From contig JAKCPI010001729.1 of the NCBI GenBank assembly GCA_023213315.1, forward strand, positions 1 to 64,000: 64,000 bases of DNA, read 5' to 3'. Below, one piece after another: positions 40,310 through 50,872 of the stretch (the first letter of the stretch is position 1; each line of letters begins with the position of its first letter). Below the pieces are notes generated by a model, which did not search any database, was not told the DNA's origin, and saw only the letters and a program-made list of their open reading frames with translations. A program made the translations under genes and the position numbers. The DNA comes from Euborellia annulipes (taxonomy: Eukaryota > Arthropoda > Insecta > Dermaptera > Anisolabididae).

Positions 40310-40680
40310 ATGACGCCACTGGACAACATTCAACTTGTGATCTGCTCATGGCAAAACGTTTTTAATATCCGCACATTTGATTATTGCCAGTCTGAAGATG
40401 GCCTAGATAAATTCATCGGTCCAGCATCGTCAATTTCTAGACAGCTTGCTCAGGGGCCCACATCCTGTGGGTATGTGGATGGCGACCACGAGCTACCCAA
40501 GCTGGAACTGGCAGTCCTGTTCTTTACATGTCTGTCCCTTCCTTCTATATTTTCAACAGGCGTCGGACCGGCCTGTTCTATTTCTTCCGGTCGCAAAAAA
40601 ACCCATTCCGCCGACCCCACAATGCGGGAATAAGACTAAGAAAGAAGAAGACTTGATAGGGTAGCAAATTCTGTAATTAC
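40310..40680. other. GC-richer block of unknown nature
   Basis: Balanced-composition stretch with an open frame of 107 codons, but the product has no recognisable family and GC richness alone can open a frame. A fragment with TCCGAAACGTCGATATA follows at about 40709. Possibly an old repeat. Confidence 0.3.
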
Positions 40681-40929
40681 ACAATTTTGGCTTAATATAT
40701 TAATTATCCGAAACGTCGATATATTATAGGCATCAGTTTTTTGGATGCTACAAAAATGTAGTTAGAATGGATTGGGATAGGCGCAAGCAGGCACAGATTC
40801 TCTGCCATAAAAGGCAATGAGAGAAGAAGATGGATGAATTTTAAGGGAATGCGCCCATCCCCGGTATCCATTTCTTATTGCATGTTTTAATGGAAAATGA
40901 AGAATGATAAAATTTTTTTTTTAAACTAA

Positions 40930-41110
40930 CGAGCTCAATGAGCTTTTATATGATTTCATCGACGTTTCGGGAGCGCATCGCTCCCATCTTCAGGACCTTG
41001 TTTGATGGCCATAGGCCCTGAAGATGGGAGCGACGAGCTCCCGAAATGTCGATGAAATAATACAAAAGTTTTATTTCTGCTGGCTGCCTTCCTCATTGAA
41101 CTCCTTAGTC
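40930..41110. mobile_element. Foldback element with two well-paired hammerhead-like cores
   Basis: Left core (reverse strand, 40961-40994): CTGAAGA, T, GGGAGCG-ATG-CGCTCCC, GAAACGTCGATG. Right core: CTGAAGA (41018-41024), T, GGGAGC (41026-41031), GACGA, GCTCCC (41037-41042), GAAA (41043-41046), TGTCG. The right tail TTTTATTTCTGCTGGCTGCC, CTCCTTAGTC recurs at 54795-54935. Confidence 0.9.
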
Positions 41111-41319
41111 AATCATCACCACAGCCATTTCTATTATTCATTGAAAAAAATTTCTTTTTTTTTGAACTAAGTAGTCATAGATTTAGATATTTTATCGACT
41201 TAATTATCATTCGCCAACTATATTTTTCTCTAATCATTCACAATAATTTTGAACTAGAAAGTTTCGAATCCTAGAGTTTTGTTATTTCTATAATAATAAA
41301 ATCAAAGGTGTCGACTTAA

Positions 41320-41771
41320 GGGGGTTCAGGAGCGACGTCTACCCCAATAATCTTTAATTTTTTTTTAAATTTAAAAATGAATTTGTTATTTATTATTAAA
41401 CACATATTAATTAAGAAATTTTTAAAATAAGCTTAGATGATTTATTTAAAAACCAACTGTCAAATTAGTTCAGCGTTCTTTCAATAGATGGCAGGCTAGT
41501 CTAACAGCCGATATAGTATTAGCCTATATCTGGCCTATATTTATATATTTTTATGCTTTTATAAAAGATACATAATATATAATAACATTTATAAAGAATT
41601 TATTGTTAAAAGATCAATGAAAATCAACCAAATGCATTAAATATTATTAGCTACCATTCTGACATCTCTTGGCAAATTTTTGAATTACTTGATTTTTGGG
41701 CATACTTTTTATGACACACTACGCCATCTTATCGGGAAACATATGCGTAACCACTTCGCTCCTGTTCCGCC
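41320..41771 (+). mobile_element. TTAA-flanked MITE (family 2), intact reference copy
   Basis: TTAA at 41316-41319 and 41772-41775; ends GGGGGTTCAGGAGCG and CGCTCCTGTTCCGCC. 452 bp, no coding capacity. Confidence 0.85.
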
Positions 41772-42389
41772 TTAACACACACCAGCTGCTTTTTATTTGT
41801 AGTTTATCAAGAAAAGTGCCGAGTGGGAAGGACCAAATCCCTTCCCTCCTCTCAAATGCCTTAACAGACCAACAAAATATAACTTGAAGCTGAATTTTGT
41901 GTTTTTAATTTGAAGAAAAAATAAATAAATAATGTAAAGTAAAAATGATTAGCAAAAATTCGGATTCATCAAAAGTAAGAAAATTTTCTTGCAATTGATA
42001 ACGATTTGTCGTATTTCAAAAAAATTCATTTATTAAAATTGCTTAAAAATTTAAATTGAATGGACACTTGGAATGAAGTGAAAGTTTCTGGTCACGTATT
42101 TCAGCCAAGTCATTGATGATTAGTTCGAGTACCGGTAGATGCGGTCTACTTTTAAAGAGTGTTGCAGTATGTTGGATACTTGAAGACAAATCGACAATTT
42201 TAAAGATTCTTGTTATCTTCTAAATCTACTAAAAAACTTAAGCTTTAAAATAATGTATTGCATTTTAATAATTGTGATTAATTGATTGATGGAAATATAA
42301 AAAAAAAATCTTGAAAACTTTGGCTTAAATGAATAGAAAATTCCTTATACCGAAATTTGTTAAAAAATATTTGAATTTTTCAAGTTTAA

Positions 42390-42787
42390 GGTGCGCGTCT
42401 CGAAAAACGGTTAGAACACTATTGACTACCGAGTTACTCGAGGCGGCAAGAGATGGCGTTAGTTTTTCCCATAGGAATACAAGGGATTTATTCCGTTTCA
42501 TTCTAGAGCTTCCAGCTAATTAATTAAAGGCAAAAAATTAATTATTTTTTAACACAATGATTACTAATTTAATTATCTACAACTTATAGAGCTCCTTTTT
42601 TTAAAATATCTTTTATTTAATGCGATTAATCTAAAAAAAAATAAATTATTTTTTCGAAAATCAAAAAAAGGGCTTCTATAAGTTGTAGATATTTTAAATA
42701 GCTTTAATTTTAAAAAAATTTGAGGTCGATAGCTTCAAAATTGTGGCCGCTGAAAAGTCCCAAAATTAGCACCCCGAGACGCGCACC
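42390..42787 (+). mobile_element. TTAA-flanked MITE (family 1) with 13-bp inverted ends
   Basis: TTAA (42386-42389) GGTGCGCGTCTCG ... CGAGACGCGCACC TTAA (42788-42791): perfect terminal repeats and TTAA duplication, 398 bp. Interior GCGGCAAGAGATGGCGTTAG and GGGCTTCTATAAGTTGTAGA shared with the second copy. piggyBac-like by target site only. Confidence 0.9.
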
Positions 42788-42969
42788 TTAAAAAAATTAT
42801 TCTTTTTACTAATGTGGAAATTTTAAATTAAATATAGTCATACTAGATTATAAATTTCAATGATTTATTATTAACTTAAACAGCGCTGTATTTCAAAATA
42901 GGCTAAAAAGACTTCTGCATAGAGCGGCAACAACCCAGGGGCGGCAAATTGGCAATTTATTCAAAAGTT

Positions 42970-43089
42970 TTTTTTTTTATTTTTTTATTTATTAGGTTTT
43001 AGACTACAAAGGTCATTTCACCTTCACAGCATATTTGTACAATTACATTTTTTCCTTTTTCTTACAATCATTATTTAAATACAACTTTT
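42970..43089 (-). mobile_element. Small retro-type insertion with 13-bp target duplication
   Basis: Begins with a poly(T) run (an A tail on the reverse strand) and is flanked by exact TTATTCAAAAGTT at 42957-42969 and 43090-43102. It splits a repeat also seen at 20525-20610. Source element unknown. Confidence 0.75.
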
Positions 43090-43118
43090 TTATTCAAAAG
43101 TTAAAATGAAGTATTTCG

Positions 43119-43230
43119 ACCTCGTTTCTATTTATTTCAATTAGATTGTTAGCCAATTCATTTGAAATAAATTGTCGCCTGAGACGGGATGCGAACCCGC
43201 TAGCCACTACACCAAGGTCCGAGGGCCCGT
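43119..43230 (-). repeat. SINE type 2, reverse copy
   Basis: GAGACGGGATGCGAACCCGC is the reverse of the B-box region; GCCACTACACCAAGG the reverse of the A box. Body words TTGTTAGCCAATTC and TCTATTTATTTCAATTAG follow. Confidence 0.75.
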
Positions 43231-43365
43231 AAATTGTTAATTTTTATTAAATCTTTGCAATTTATAATCTAGTATTTTTTATTTAATTTTTAAAATTTTC
43301 ATATATACATAAGGTTTCAACTAGATCCTACGGTTGATTGTTTAAAATTAATGATTATTCTTTAA

Positions 43366-43692
43366 TTCAGAGGCGTACCGAAACAGTTGGGGGGGGGGCC
43401 TTATACATTTTTTACAAGAGGTGTATATTGAATGTTTTCTAAGGGAGGGGGGGGCGAACTCATTTTTAAATATCTCCCCTCCTCCTTACACAAAAATATT
43501 TTTAAAATACCGTATATCTCTGAACTCCGAGGGTCCTGGGGCAAGACACCTTTCCAATAATTTTTTTTTTTTCAATCTAAATTTTCCGTTTTTTGACGAG
43601 CCCTGAGTCTCAAAGACAAATTTTTGGGGCCTATGCCGGCTCGGAGCCTAGACGCCCCCTCCCCCCCCGCCCCCTCGGTACGCCTCTGAATT
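43366..43692. mobile_element. MITE with AGAGGCGTACCGA inverted ends
   Basis: AATTCAGAGGCGTACCGA at the left and TCGGTACGCCTCTGAATT at the right are reverse complements. Interior has G and C runs and an unremarkable AT-rich centre. About 330 bp, no coding capacity. Confidence 0.8.
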
Positions 43693-44261
43693 CTGATATT
43701 GCTAGCAATTTTTTTTTTTTATTTAATTTATTTCAGGCAACTGGACAATAAAAGCCATAATAAAAAGTCTTAAAATTTTAACGTAATGTTTTGTTAAAAG
43801 TTAATTTTTTAGAATATTAGTTTGATTCTTTTGTGGCAAACAAACTGGCAACATTTATTTATTCGCCTTTAGATGAATATTCAAACCCCTTTTAATTAGG
43901 CCAACAAATTATCTCTTTAGCAAAGATTTTGCATAACTCCAAGGCGTTCTTGATTGGTGGCGCCTTTCGTGTTAATAATGTGAACTAGTTTTTAGTTTGG
44001 ACAGGCTCGATTTGTTTAAAATTGCTCTCTTTATTTATTTTTAATTAATTCTTTAACTAAAATATAAATATATATATCCTTCTACTCCATGGCCGAGAAA
44101 TTAGAGACAAAGTATTTATAAACTTTAAAGTCAAGGGGTGTAGGTTCGGATTCCAATTTGATTTTTCAGGAGAGATAGGGTCCAATGCTTTTCAATGGGA
44201 AATTTTTTCGAGGATTCGGTGCCTGACTATTTTTAGAATAAATGTTTCCTCGGGAGGAATA

Positions 44262-44485
44262 AAAGTAGCGTTTAGTCGAACACCTTTACACTTTAATCAG
44301 GGCAGACGTTTAGGAATCTCTAAGTTTCCATCTTCAGTGCCCAGTGTGAAAGTTTTTTTAAGGTGTCACTGTTTCATTGGCACTAAAGATGGCTAATGTT
44401 ATAGTTACCGAAACGTCTGCCTTGATTAAAGTGTAAAGGTGTTCGACTAAACGCTGCTTTTATTCCTCCCGACTCCAAAGTCATA
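44262..44485. mobile_element. Foldback element with hammerhead-like core
   Basis: Arms GTTTAGTCGAACACCTTTAC and GTAAAGGTGTTCGACTAAAC. Left (reverse): CTGAAGA, T, GGAA..TTCC, then TAAACGTCTGCC (core G lost). Right: CTAAAGA, T, GGCTAA..TTACC, GAAACGTCTGCC. Related to 59515-60030. Confidence 0.85.
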
Positions 44486-44993
44486 TACCCAGCATCCAAC
44501 CTAATTTAAATGTTTCCTTTGGGTGAAATCGATTTCAACATTTAATAACTCAAATAGTTATAGGAATTTAGGGACGAAAATACAGGAATTATAATCATTA
44601 CTAATATATAAAGCGCTAGTCACTGACTCCCTGTATGTGCCTGTCAGGGCTCTGATTGGCCAGAGTAAAAGGAAGTGGAGTCAGAAAGGGAAATTTAAAA
44701 TTTTTCAATTGCTGGCCGAAGGCGGGCTTGTTTTCCTATAATTCCTCTTTAAACAGAAGAATAATTGAAGCCACAAAACATTAGTTTCGAGATATTGACA
44801 AATTAAAGTTTGACTTAATTTATAATAACTTTCTTTATAAAAATGAACACTTGTATGTCTTATAAAGCATATAGTAGAGAATGGAACATTAATTCGCCCT
44901 AGTTTAAGTTTTAAAAGCATTTATAATGAAGAAGAAAACTAAATTGAGCTTATGACTTTATTCACCGGAAAATGGCAATTTTTTTTGGCTTAA

Positions 44994-45378
44994 GGTGCGT
45001 GTCTCAAAAAAGCCGTTAGAACACGATTCAGTACCGAGTTGCTCTAGGCGGCAAGAGATGGCGTTAGTTTTTCCCATGATTTTTCCATTTCAATTGAAAG
45101 ATTCCAGCTTATTAATTAACGGTAAAAAATTAATTATTTTTTAACACAATGATTATTAATTTAATTATCTATAAGATATAGAGCGGATTTTTTAAAAATA
45201 TGTTTTATTTAATGCGATTAATCTAAAAAAAAAAATTTATTTCTTCGAAAATCAAAAAAAGGGCTTCTATAAGTTGTAGATATTTTAAATAGCTTTAATT
45301 TAAAAAAAAATTTGAGGTCGATAGCTTCAGAATTATGGCCGCGGAATCTCCCAAAATTAGCACCCCGAGACGCGCACC
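44994..45378 (+). mobile_element. TTAA-flanked MITE (family 1), second copy
   Basis: TTAA at 44990-44993 and 45379-45382; ends GGTGCGTGTCTC and GAGACGCGCACC. 385 bp, same orientation and interior as 42390-42787. Confidence 0.9.
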
Positions 45379-45434
45379 TTAAAAAATGATGTTTAAAAAA
45401 AAAAAAAATTAATGCTCCAAATGTAGATTTTATA

Positions 45435-45552
45435 GCTGGATAATCGTTAATAGGTAAATAAAAGAATAGCAGCTAAAATTATTTCATTTATTGACCCACT
45501 AGGCTGACGTTTCGGTCTTGGTCAAGACCATCCTCAGAGCTTGCGGGTTGTC
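45435..45552 (-). mobile_element. Single-unit element with perfect hammerhead-like stem
   Basis: Reverse strand: CTGAGGA, T, GGTCTT-GACC-AAGACC, GAAACGTCAGCC, then AATAAATGAAATAATTTT and CTTTTATTTACC. Six-base-pair stem with a tetraloop. No partner arm seen. Confidence 0.8.
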
Positions 45553-45627
45553 AATATAAGCATACAAACAATAACACAATCATATATTCCATGAACATTC
45601 GGTTACAAATATTTAAAAATTGGTATG

Positions 45628-45735
45628 CCCAAGGGGCTTGAAGTAGTTGGTAGCGTGCCTACCTTCTAGTACCGAACGTCTCGGGTTCGGACCCCAGGCA
45701 GTCCGATAATTTTATTTAAGGCATTTGGATACCTC
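45628..45735 (+). repeat. SINE type 1, head-only copy
   Basis: GGTAGCGTGCCTACC (A-box region) and CTCGGGTTCGGACCCCAGGC (B box), then AGTCCGATAATTTTATTTAA and GGCATTTGGATACC. Body lost. Confidence 0.75.
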
Positions 45736-45739
45736 AAAT

Positions 45740-46320
45740 AGGAATTTCCCGCCGCGCACTCTCTCGCGGGAATCTTAGGAACCCTTTCCTAATTTACACA
45801 ACTTGGCACGCCACATCCATTTTCATGGCTCACCACTTATCATTAGCGATGGAAAACGGGCAACGTTAAACTGGTCCCTCGACGCGATCTACCGCCTTGC
45901 TTGACCGCAACGATTTTGGTTTGACTGTTGCTTTATTCTCTCCGACAAAAATGACTTCTCTCTTCAGTTGACCGAAATTAAATCCAAAATTCTCTCCACT
46001 AGCAAATAAAAATATCGAATTTCTAAGAAGATGTCAATTGTACATAGGTTTTTAAAGTGAAACTTTTATTTGATGGCCTCAAATTTTTTCGCTCTTCTAT
46101 CAGCATGTCGTGTTACAAGGCCGTGACGCTACAAGCCATGACGACAAAAATAGGAAGCGCTCCACCCTGCTAAAAACACCTGAAGGAAACTACTTTTAAC
46201 CTACAAATAATAATATTACAACAGGTGTCATATCAATAATAGAAATAAACAATTGACTTAGTATTATAACATGACGGAAAAAAAAAAATTCATTGTTAAC
46301 TAAGCTGTATGTTTGCCTTT
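45740..46320. other. Mixed-composition intergenic stretch
   Basis: 45755-45960 is GC-richer (CCCGCCGCGCACTCTCTCGC, CTCGACGCGATCTACCGCC) without an open frame of note. CATGTCGTGTTACAAGGCCG and GACGCTACAAGCCATGACG near 46105-46145 look like a decayed inverted pair. No gene called. Confidence 0.3.
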
Positions 46321-46329
46321 TTGAATGTT

Positions 46330-46432
46330 TAGAGTCCTGATGAAGGGAGGCGTTGAGCCCCCCGAAACGTCGGCTGTATAGTGGTATTAAAATTTGGCCT
46401 AAAAATACCTACAGCATTCTTATTTCTCATTC
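46330..46432 (+). mobile_element. Single-unit element with hammerhead-like core
   Basis: CTGATGA, A, GGGAGGC-GTTGA-GCCCCCC (six of seven pairs), GAAACGTCGGC, then ATTAAAATTTGGCC and ATACCTACAGCATTC. The tail matches the arm end of the foldback at 13150. Confidence 0.8.
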
Positions 46433-46647
46433 ATCTATCTGTGCCAGGCTTTCCCAAATTTCAATTATAACAATATTTTATGAATACAAAATATACAAAA
46501 TATAATAATAAAAAGAGGAAAGTTGAAATTTAATATATATGTCGAATTATAAAAAAATAATTGTGAGATTTAATTATTCAATTTTTAAATTGATAAAATA
46601 TAATTTTTAAAATTATTCAAATCTTCAATTGCTAAATAAATATTGTT

Positions 46648-46905
46648 GCCCTCGGGGCTTGGTATAGAGGTTAGCGTGCCTACCTCGTATACCAAACGTC
46701 GCGGGTTCGGACCCCAGGCAGTCCGATGATTTTATTTAAGCCAATTGGATACCAAATGGCTTAAATAAGAATGCCTGGACCCCTAATATGTATATTAATC
46801 TCTATAACGGTTATCGTCAAAGTCTTAAATGGCCTAAGTTGCCGAAAAGACTGTGTGAAGTTGTGTGAGTGTGAATGAGAAAAAAAGTGTGAGTGTTTAA
46901 AAAAA
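46648..46905 (+). repeat. SINE type 1, intact reference copy with 15-bp target duplication
   Basis: Head GGTATAGAGGTTAGCGTG (A box) and GGGTTCGGACCCC (B box); body GATGATTTTATTTAAGCC, GAATGCCTGGACCCC, GGTTATCGTCAAAGTC, AGTTGCCGAAAAGACTGTGT; A-rich tail. Exact TAAATAAATATTGTT at 46633-46647 and 46906-46920. Pol III-derived, non-coding. Confidence 0.93.
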
Positions 46906-47179
46906 TAAATAAATATTGTTCTCAGGTTTTAACATGCCTCTATTGATTTCCCATTTTCCAATTATTAAGTTAAGATTAAAAACGCGATTTTAATACCCTT
47001 AATTTTCTGAAAATTTTCAGTTAAACGCCTACGATCCGAAAAAAAAAGTTTCACATGCATCGTGGTTTCATAAAACCACACAATGATTTTCTCTTCTGGA
47101 ATTAAATTTTAAGGAAGGGAAACTAATACGTCCGCATTGCCAAATATTAACATTTTATTGTCATATTTTCAAAAAAAAA

Positions 47180-47660
47180 ATCGGAGGAGTGAGTGAGTTG
47201 ATCTCTCAAATCCTGTTCGTCATCTCGAGGATCGCTCGCCTCTTGGGATTGAAGGGGCGGGGGGGGGAGGACTCAAGAGGGCCAACGCCCATTTACCGGG
47301 CTTTGTGAACTTAAATCTGTAAATGTAAATGTATATGAGACAGACAACCATTAAAGCTACACCCACACGGTTGAGGCTGAGGTAATCGTTCTCTCCCTCC
47401 CCCCTCCCCCGTCCCCTCGTCCCCTCTCCTAACGCCCTGTCAGTTTTCTCTCTCTCTCTCTCTCACTTTTTCTTTTTGAATCTTTCACATGCCCACGCGA
47501 TCTAACGAATGAAATCCACCTTTTTTTTTTTTATATATTAATATTCACCGGCAAATTAATACATGTCAGAAGAGGAGGAGATGACACCACCGAGAGGGAA
47601 GGGGTTCGTTTCCCTTGAGGGTCAGCAACCGACCTTTCGTCAAAGACCTGACCTAACATT
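47180..47660. other. GC- and pyrimidine-rich stretch
   Basis: G run at about 47259-47268, C-rich CTCCCTCCCCCCTCCCCCG near 47392, a (TC)n tract at 47446-47464. Contains no convincing frame. Could be regulatory or an untranslated exon; nothing decides it. Confidence 0.25.
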
Positions 47661-47952
47661 CACCTTTCTGCATTCAAGTTTAGAACAAGTGAAAAAAATA
47701 AATAAATAAAGTTTACCTTTTTTTTTTTATTTATTTATTCAGTTATATTTAAGTTTAATCCTTAAGGTAAGTGAGTTATTATTTTTTTTTTTATAGAATG
47801 TATGTAAAATTTTATTCAATATCCCTCCTTCATCTATTACGGAAAACGACAGACCCGAGCTCTTAAGGGGGAGTAGGAGGGGCCGTACTTAAAAAAAACT
47901 ATAATTTTTCAATGCGGTTTTTTTTTTAATGAATTAAATTTATAAGGGATTA

Positions 47953-48193
47953 ATAAGATTTAAACTTTCGACCGTTGGTTCTCGTTGAAACATTTTGTAA
48001 ATTAAAATTAAATACACAAATTAAACACTAGGTTATTTGTTTCAAAGGTTTTATTAATTGATACGTATTTCGACCATTCCTTGTATTAGAATGTAATCAC
48101 TTCTGATGATGTCAAGGAATTGTCGAAATACGTATCAAGTGTTAATTTTTAATTAATCAAACCTTTGAAACAAATAACCTAGTGTTTAATTTT
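47953..48193. mobile_element. Inverted-dimer element with 16-bp target duplication
   Basis: Exact AATTTATAAGGGATTA at 47937-47952 and 48194-48209. Outer arms AACACTAGGTTATTTGTTTC and GAAACAAATAACCTAGTGTT. Right core CTGATGA, T, GTCAAGGAATTGTC, GAAATACGT, partly mispaired. Same left end as 31748 (ACTTTCGACCGTTGG). Confidence 0.9.
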
Positions 48194-48314
48194 AATTTAT
48201 AAGGGATTATTGGGACAGAAAGTTATAATTTTTTTAATGACTTATTAAAAAATTATGGAAATTAATTTTTTTTGTTATGAAGCAAATACAGAAAAACAAA
48301 CTGTTAATTTAAAA

Positions 48315-48586
48315 GGCCCTCGGGGCTTGGTGTAGGGGTTAGCGTGCTAACCTCGTATACCAAAAGTCGCGGGTTCGGACCCCAGGCAGTCCGATGATTT
48401 TATTTAATCCATTTGGATACCAGATGGCTTAAATAAGAATGCCTGGACCCCAATATAGATAAATTCATAAATATCGGTTATCGTTTAAAGTCTTAAATGG
48501 CCTAAGTTGCCGAAAAGACTGTGTGAAGGTGTGAGTGTGAGTGTGAATGAGAAAAAAAGTGTGAGTGTTTAAAAAAATAATAATAA
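48315..48586 (+). repeat. SINE type 1, full copy
   Basis: Same head and body as 46648 (GGTGTAGGGGTTAGCGTG; CGCGGGTTCGGACCCC). TAATTTAAA just before and at 48587-48595 is a shorter, likely target duplication. Confidence 0.88.
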
Positions 48587-48599
48587 TAATTTAAATTTT

Positions 48600-48800
48600 T
48601 TTTTTTTTTTTATTTAAAGATGAATTTGTTGTTAATATTAATCACATATTAATTAAGAAAATTTTAAAATAAGTTTAGTAGATATATTTAAAAATTATGT
48701 GACAAATAGTTCTGCACTCTTGCAAAAAATGGCAGGCTAGTCTAACAGGCGGTTTTATCAGATCCTCTATTAGCCTATAGGCCTATATATTTTTATGCTT
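48600..48800 (+). mobile_element. TTAA-type MITE (family 2), truncated
   Basis: Matches the left half of 41320-41771 (CACATATTAATTAAGAAA, CAGGCTAGTCTAACAG, TATATTTTTATGCTTTTAT) and stops at a SINE head. Confidence 0.7.
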
Positions 48801-48805
48801 TTATG

Positions 48806-48903
48806 AAATGATAGCACTCGGGCCGTGGTGTAGAGGTTAGCGTACTGGCTTTTTATACCAAGGGTAGCGGATTCGGATCCCAGGCAGTCGGATGATTTTA
48901 TTT
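48806..48903 (+). repeat. SINE type 1, head-only copy
   Basis: CGTGGTGTAGAGGTTAGCG (A box), GCGGATTCGGATCCCAGGC (B box), GATGATTTTATTTAA, then unrelated sequence. Confidence 0.75.
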
Positions 48904-48949
48904 AAATAATTCCTATATTTATTAATTCATATGCCCGAAAAAAGTAGAT

Positions 48950-49300
48950 GGATACACACGTTTTGAGGTCCCCTGAATTCAAAAAAATGGTTTTCGCGAC
49001 ATGTCTGTCTGTGCGTGAGTCTGTGTTCATTTTAAAGCATGAAGGAATTGAGTTACGAGGTTGAAATTTTTTATTTAAGTTTCGCACCTCCCTGGAGCGT
49101 GAAAATAAGCTTTTAAACAAAATCGCCTAAAGAGTACTAGTACTTTACTGATATAATTTTTCACTTTTTTTCGATTTTCTCAAAATTGGCTCCAACAATT
49201 TTGATTAAAATTCAAAAATCAATTATTTTTTTAGATGCTCTTTAAAATGTATATTCTCATTTTGCCATTGAAATCTTGTGAAGACCACTTTACGCTTGTT
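48950..49300 (+). repeat. Hairpin-ended dispersed repeat, copy R4 (both ends lost)
   Basis: GTTTTGAGGTCCCCTGAATT, GGTTTTCGCGACATG, AGAGTACTAGTACTTTACTG, TTTAGATGCTCTTTAAAATG. Ends before the terminal hairpin. Confidence 0.8.
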
Positions 49301-49778
49301 TTCAAATGAAGTCATGTCCTATTAGGCTATTTTTCTTCCTCCCTGGGTGCACCCCCCCCCTGGTTCTGCCATTGATGTTATCTTCCCCGTTCCCTTATGT
49401 ATAGGCAACAGGCACTCTCTTTGTCAGCCGATCTAATGGGAAAGATGATAGATATGCCCTGAGACAAATCGAGTTGAACAGCTGGAATAGACAATTTCTT
49501 TTTTGAAATTTTTGGCAGTGTTTAATTTTCCATATCGAATTCGGGCCGCTCGAGAGGTTAAATAAGATATCTCCGAAATTAAATAGGGTGAACAAAAGAA
49601 AAAAAAAAAACCTATTTCAAATGCAAATTCATATTTGTAATGCTTTAATAAACAAATTTCATAATTAAATTTGTAAGATATTATCTTTTAATGGCCTTTA
49701 ACCAACCATTACTAATTCTTTACTCAAGATTTTATCTTGGGGTTATTTTCGACATTTGAGGTATCAAATGTGTCTTAA

Positions 49779-50403
49779 GGGCCGGTTGCTTCACTTATAA
49801 ATAACTAGCTATCCCTAGGCTATGACCTTCAGTTCTAATCATATGATTAAATTGGAGCCCAGTTAGCCAAGACCCAGAGTTCAGTATAAAGCTTAACTAA
49901 GAGGTGAAATTAGAAATACAAGCCTTGTCTATTTATTATTATTTTTTTTTTTTTGGAAATTTTTTAATTTATGTTGAAAAATGACCCGAGTAAAGATGAT
50001 TAAAAATCATCGAGGAATCCACACGTCCGCAGCAGGTCTACATAGGGAACATTTAGGGACACAGAGGGATACACACGCCCGCACCAGGGACACATATTTT
50101 TCTTCTGGTCCCTTTCGATCTATTGTGTGTGTCCCTGGTGCGGGCGTGTGTATCCCTCTGTGTCCCTAAAGGTTCCCTATGCAGACCTGCTGCGGACGTG
50201 TGGATTCCTTGATCATTTTTAATAATTTTAATAAATGATGACTTTATTAAGTTGCTAACTTCACAAAACTTTCCTTACATCTCAGATAACTAATTATATG
50301 TGAAAAACTTCATTTTCAACTTGAAGGTTAAGCGTGTTCTTATTTATGGTTTGCTATCGGCGGGTTAAGTTTTCTAGTTGATTAGAACTGAAGCAATAGG
50401 CCC
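49779..50403. mobile_element. PIF/Harbinger-like MITE with TAA duplication, carrying a palindrome
   Basis: GGGCCGGTTGCTTCACTTAT at the left, TTCTAGTTGATTAGAACTGA and AGCAATAGGCCC at the right; TAA at 49776-49778 and 50404-50406. Same ends as 36093-37140. A distinct palindrome lies inside. Confidence 0.75.
49997..50223. repeat. Near-perfect 230-bp palindrome
   Basis: Left arm: GAGGAATCCACACGTCCGCA, GTCTACATAGGGAACAT, GACACAGAGGGATACACACG, CCGCACCAGGGACACA. The right arm is its reverse complement with few mismatches; loop about 35 bp. Much GC-richer than its surroundings. It encodes no plausible protein. Confidence 0.9.
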
Positions 50404-50429
50404 TAAGAATAGAAACATCCGGGCCATCT

Positions 50430-50872
50430 TTCCTATGAACTACAAGAGTAAAGTGTGATTCAAACAATTTTGAGAGCAAAATGAGAATAGACATTTGAAA
50501 GAGCATCTAAAAAATAATTGATTTTTGAAATTTAATCAAATCAGAACCGTTAGAGCGAATTTTGAGAAAATCGAAAAAAAAAAAAACTGAAAAAGTACAT
50601 CAGTAAAGTACTTTTTGGCGGATCTTGATTAAAAGCTTATTTTCACACTCCCGGGGGTTAAATTTAAAATTTCAGCCTCATAGCTCAATTCCTTCATGCT
50701 TAAAATTCAACACACACCCCCACCCACAGACAGACCATGTCGCGAAAACCACTTTTTTGGATTCATGGGACCTCAAAACGTGAAGATCCATCAAAATCTC
50801 GACATCGAATTTTTGACATGAATCCAATACTTTCTCTCTATATATTACATATATAGAAGTAAGAGAAAGTAA
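50430..50872 (-). repeat. Hairpin-ended dispersed repeat, copy R5 (3' hairpin lost)
   Basis: Reverse strand; ends at GTAAGAGAAAGTA (reverse of the 5' terminus). Interior CATCAGTAAAGTACTTTTTG, GACCATGTCGCGAAAACCAC. Confidence 0.85.

Noticed and set aside
40310..40664. A 107-codon gene
   Set aside because: No recognisable domain, overlapping frame of similar quality, and no splice or promoter context.
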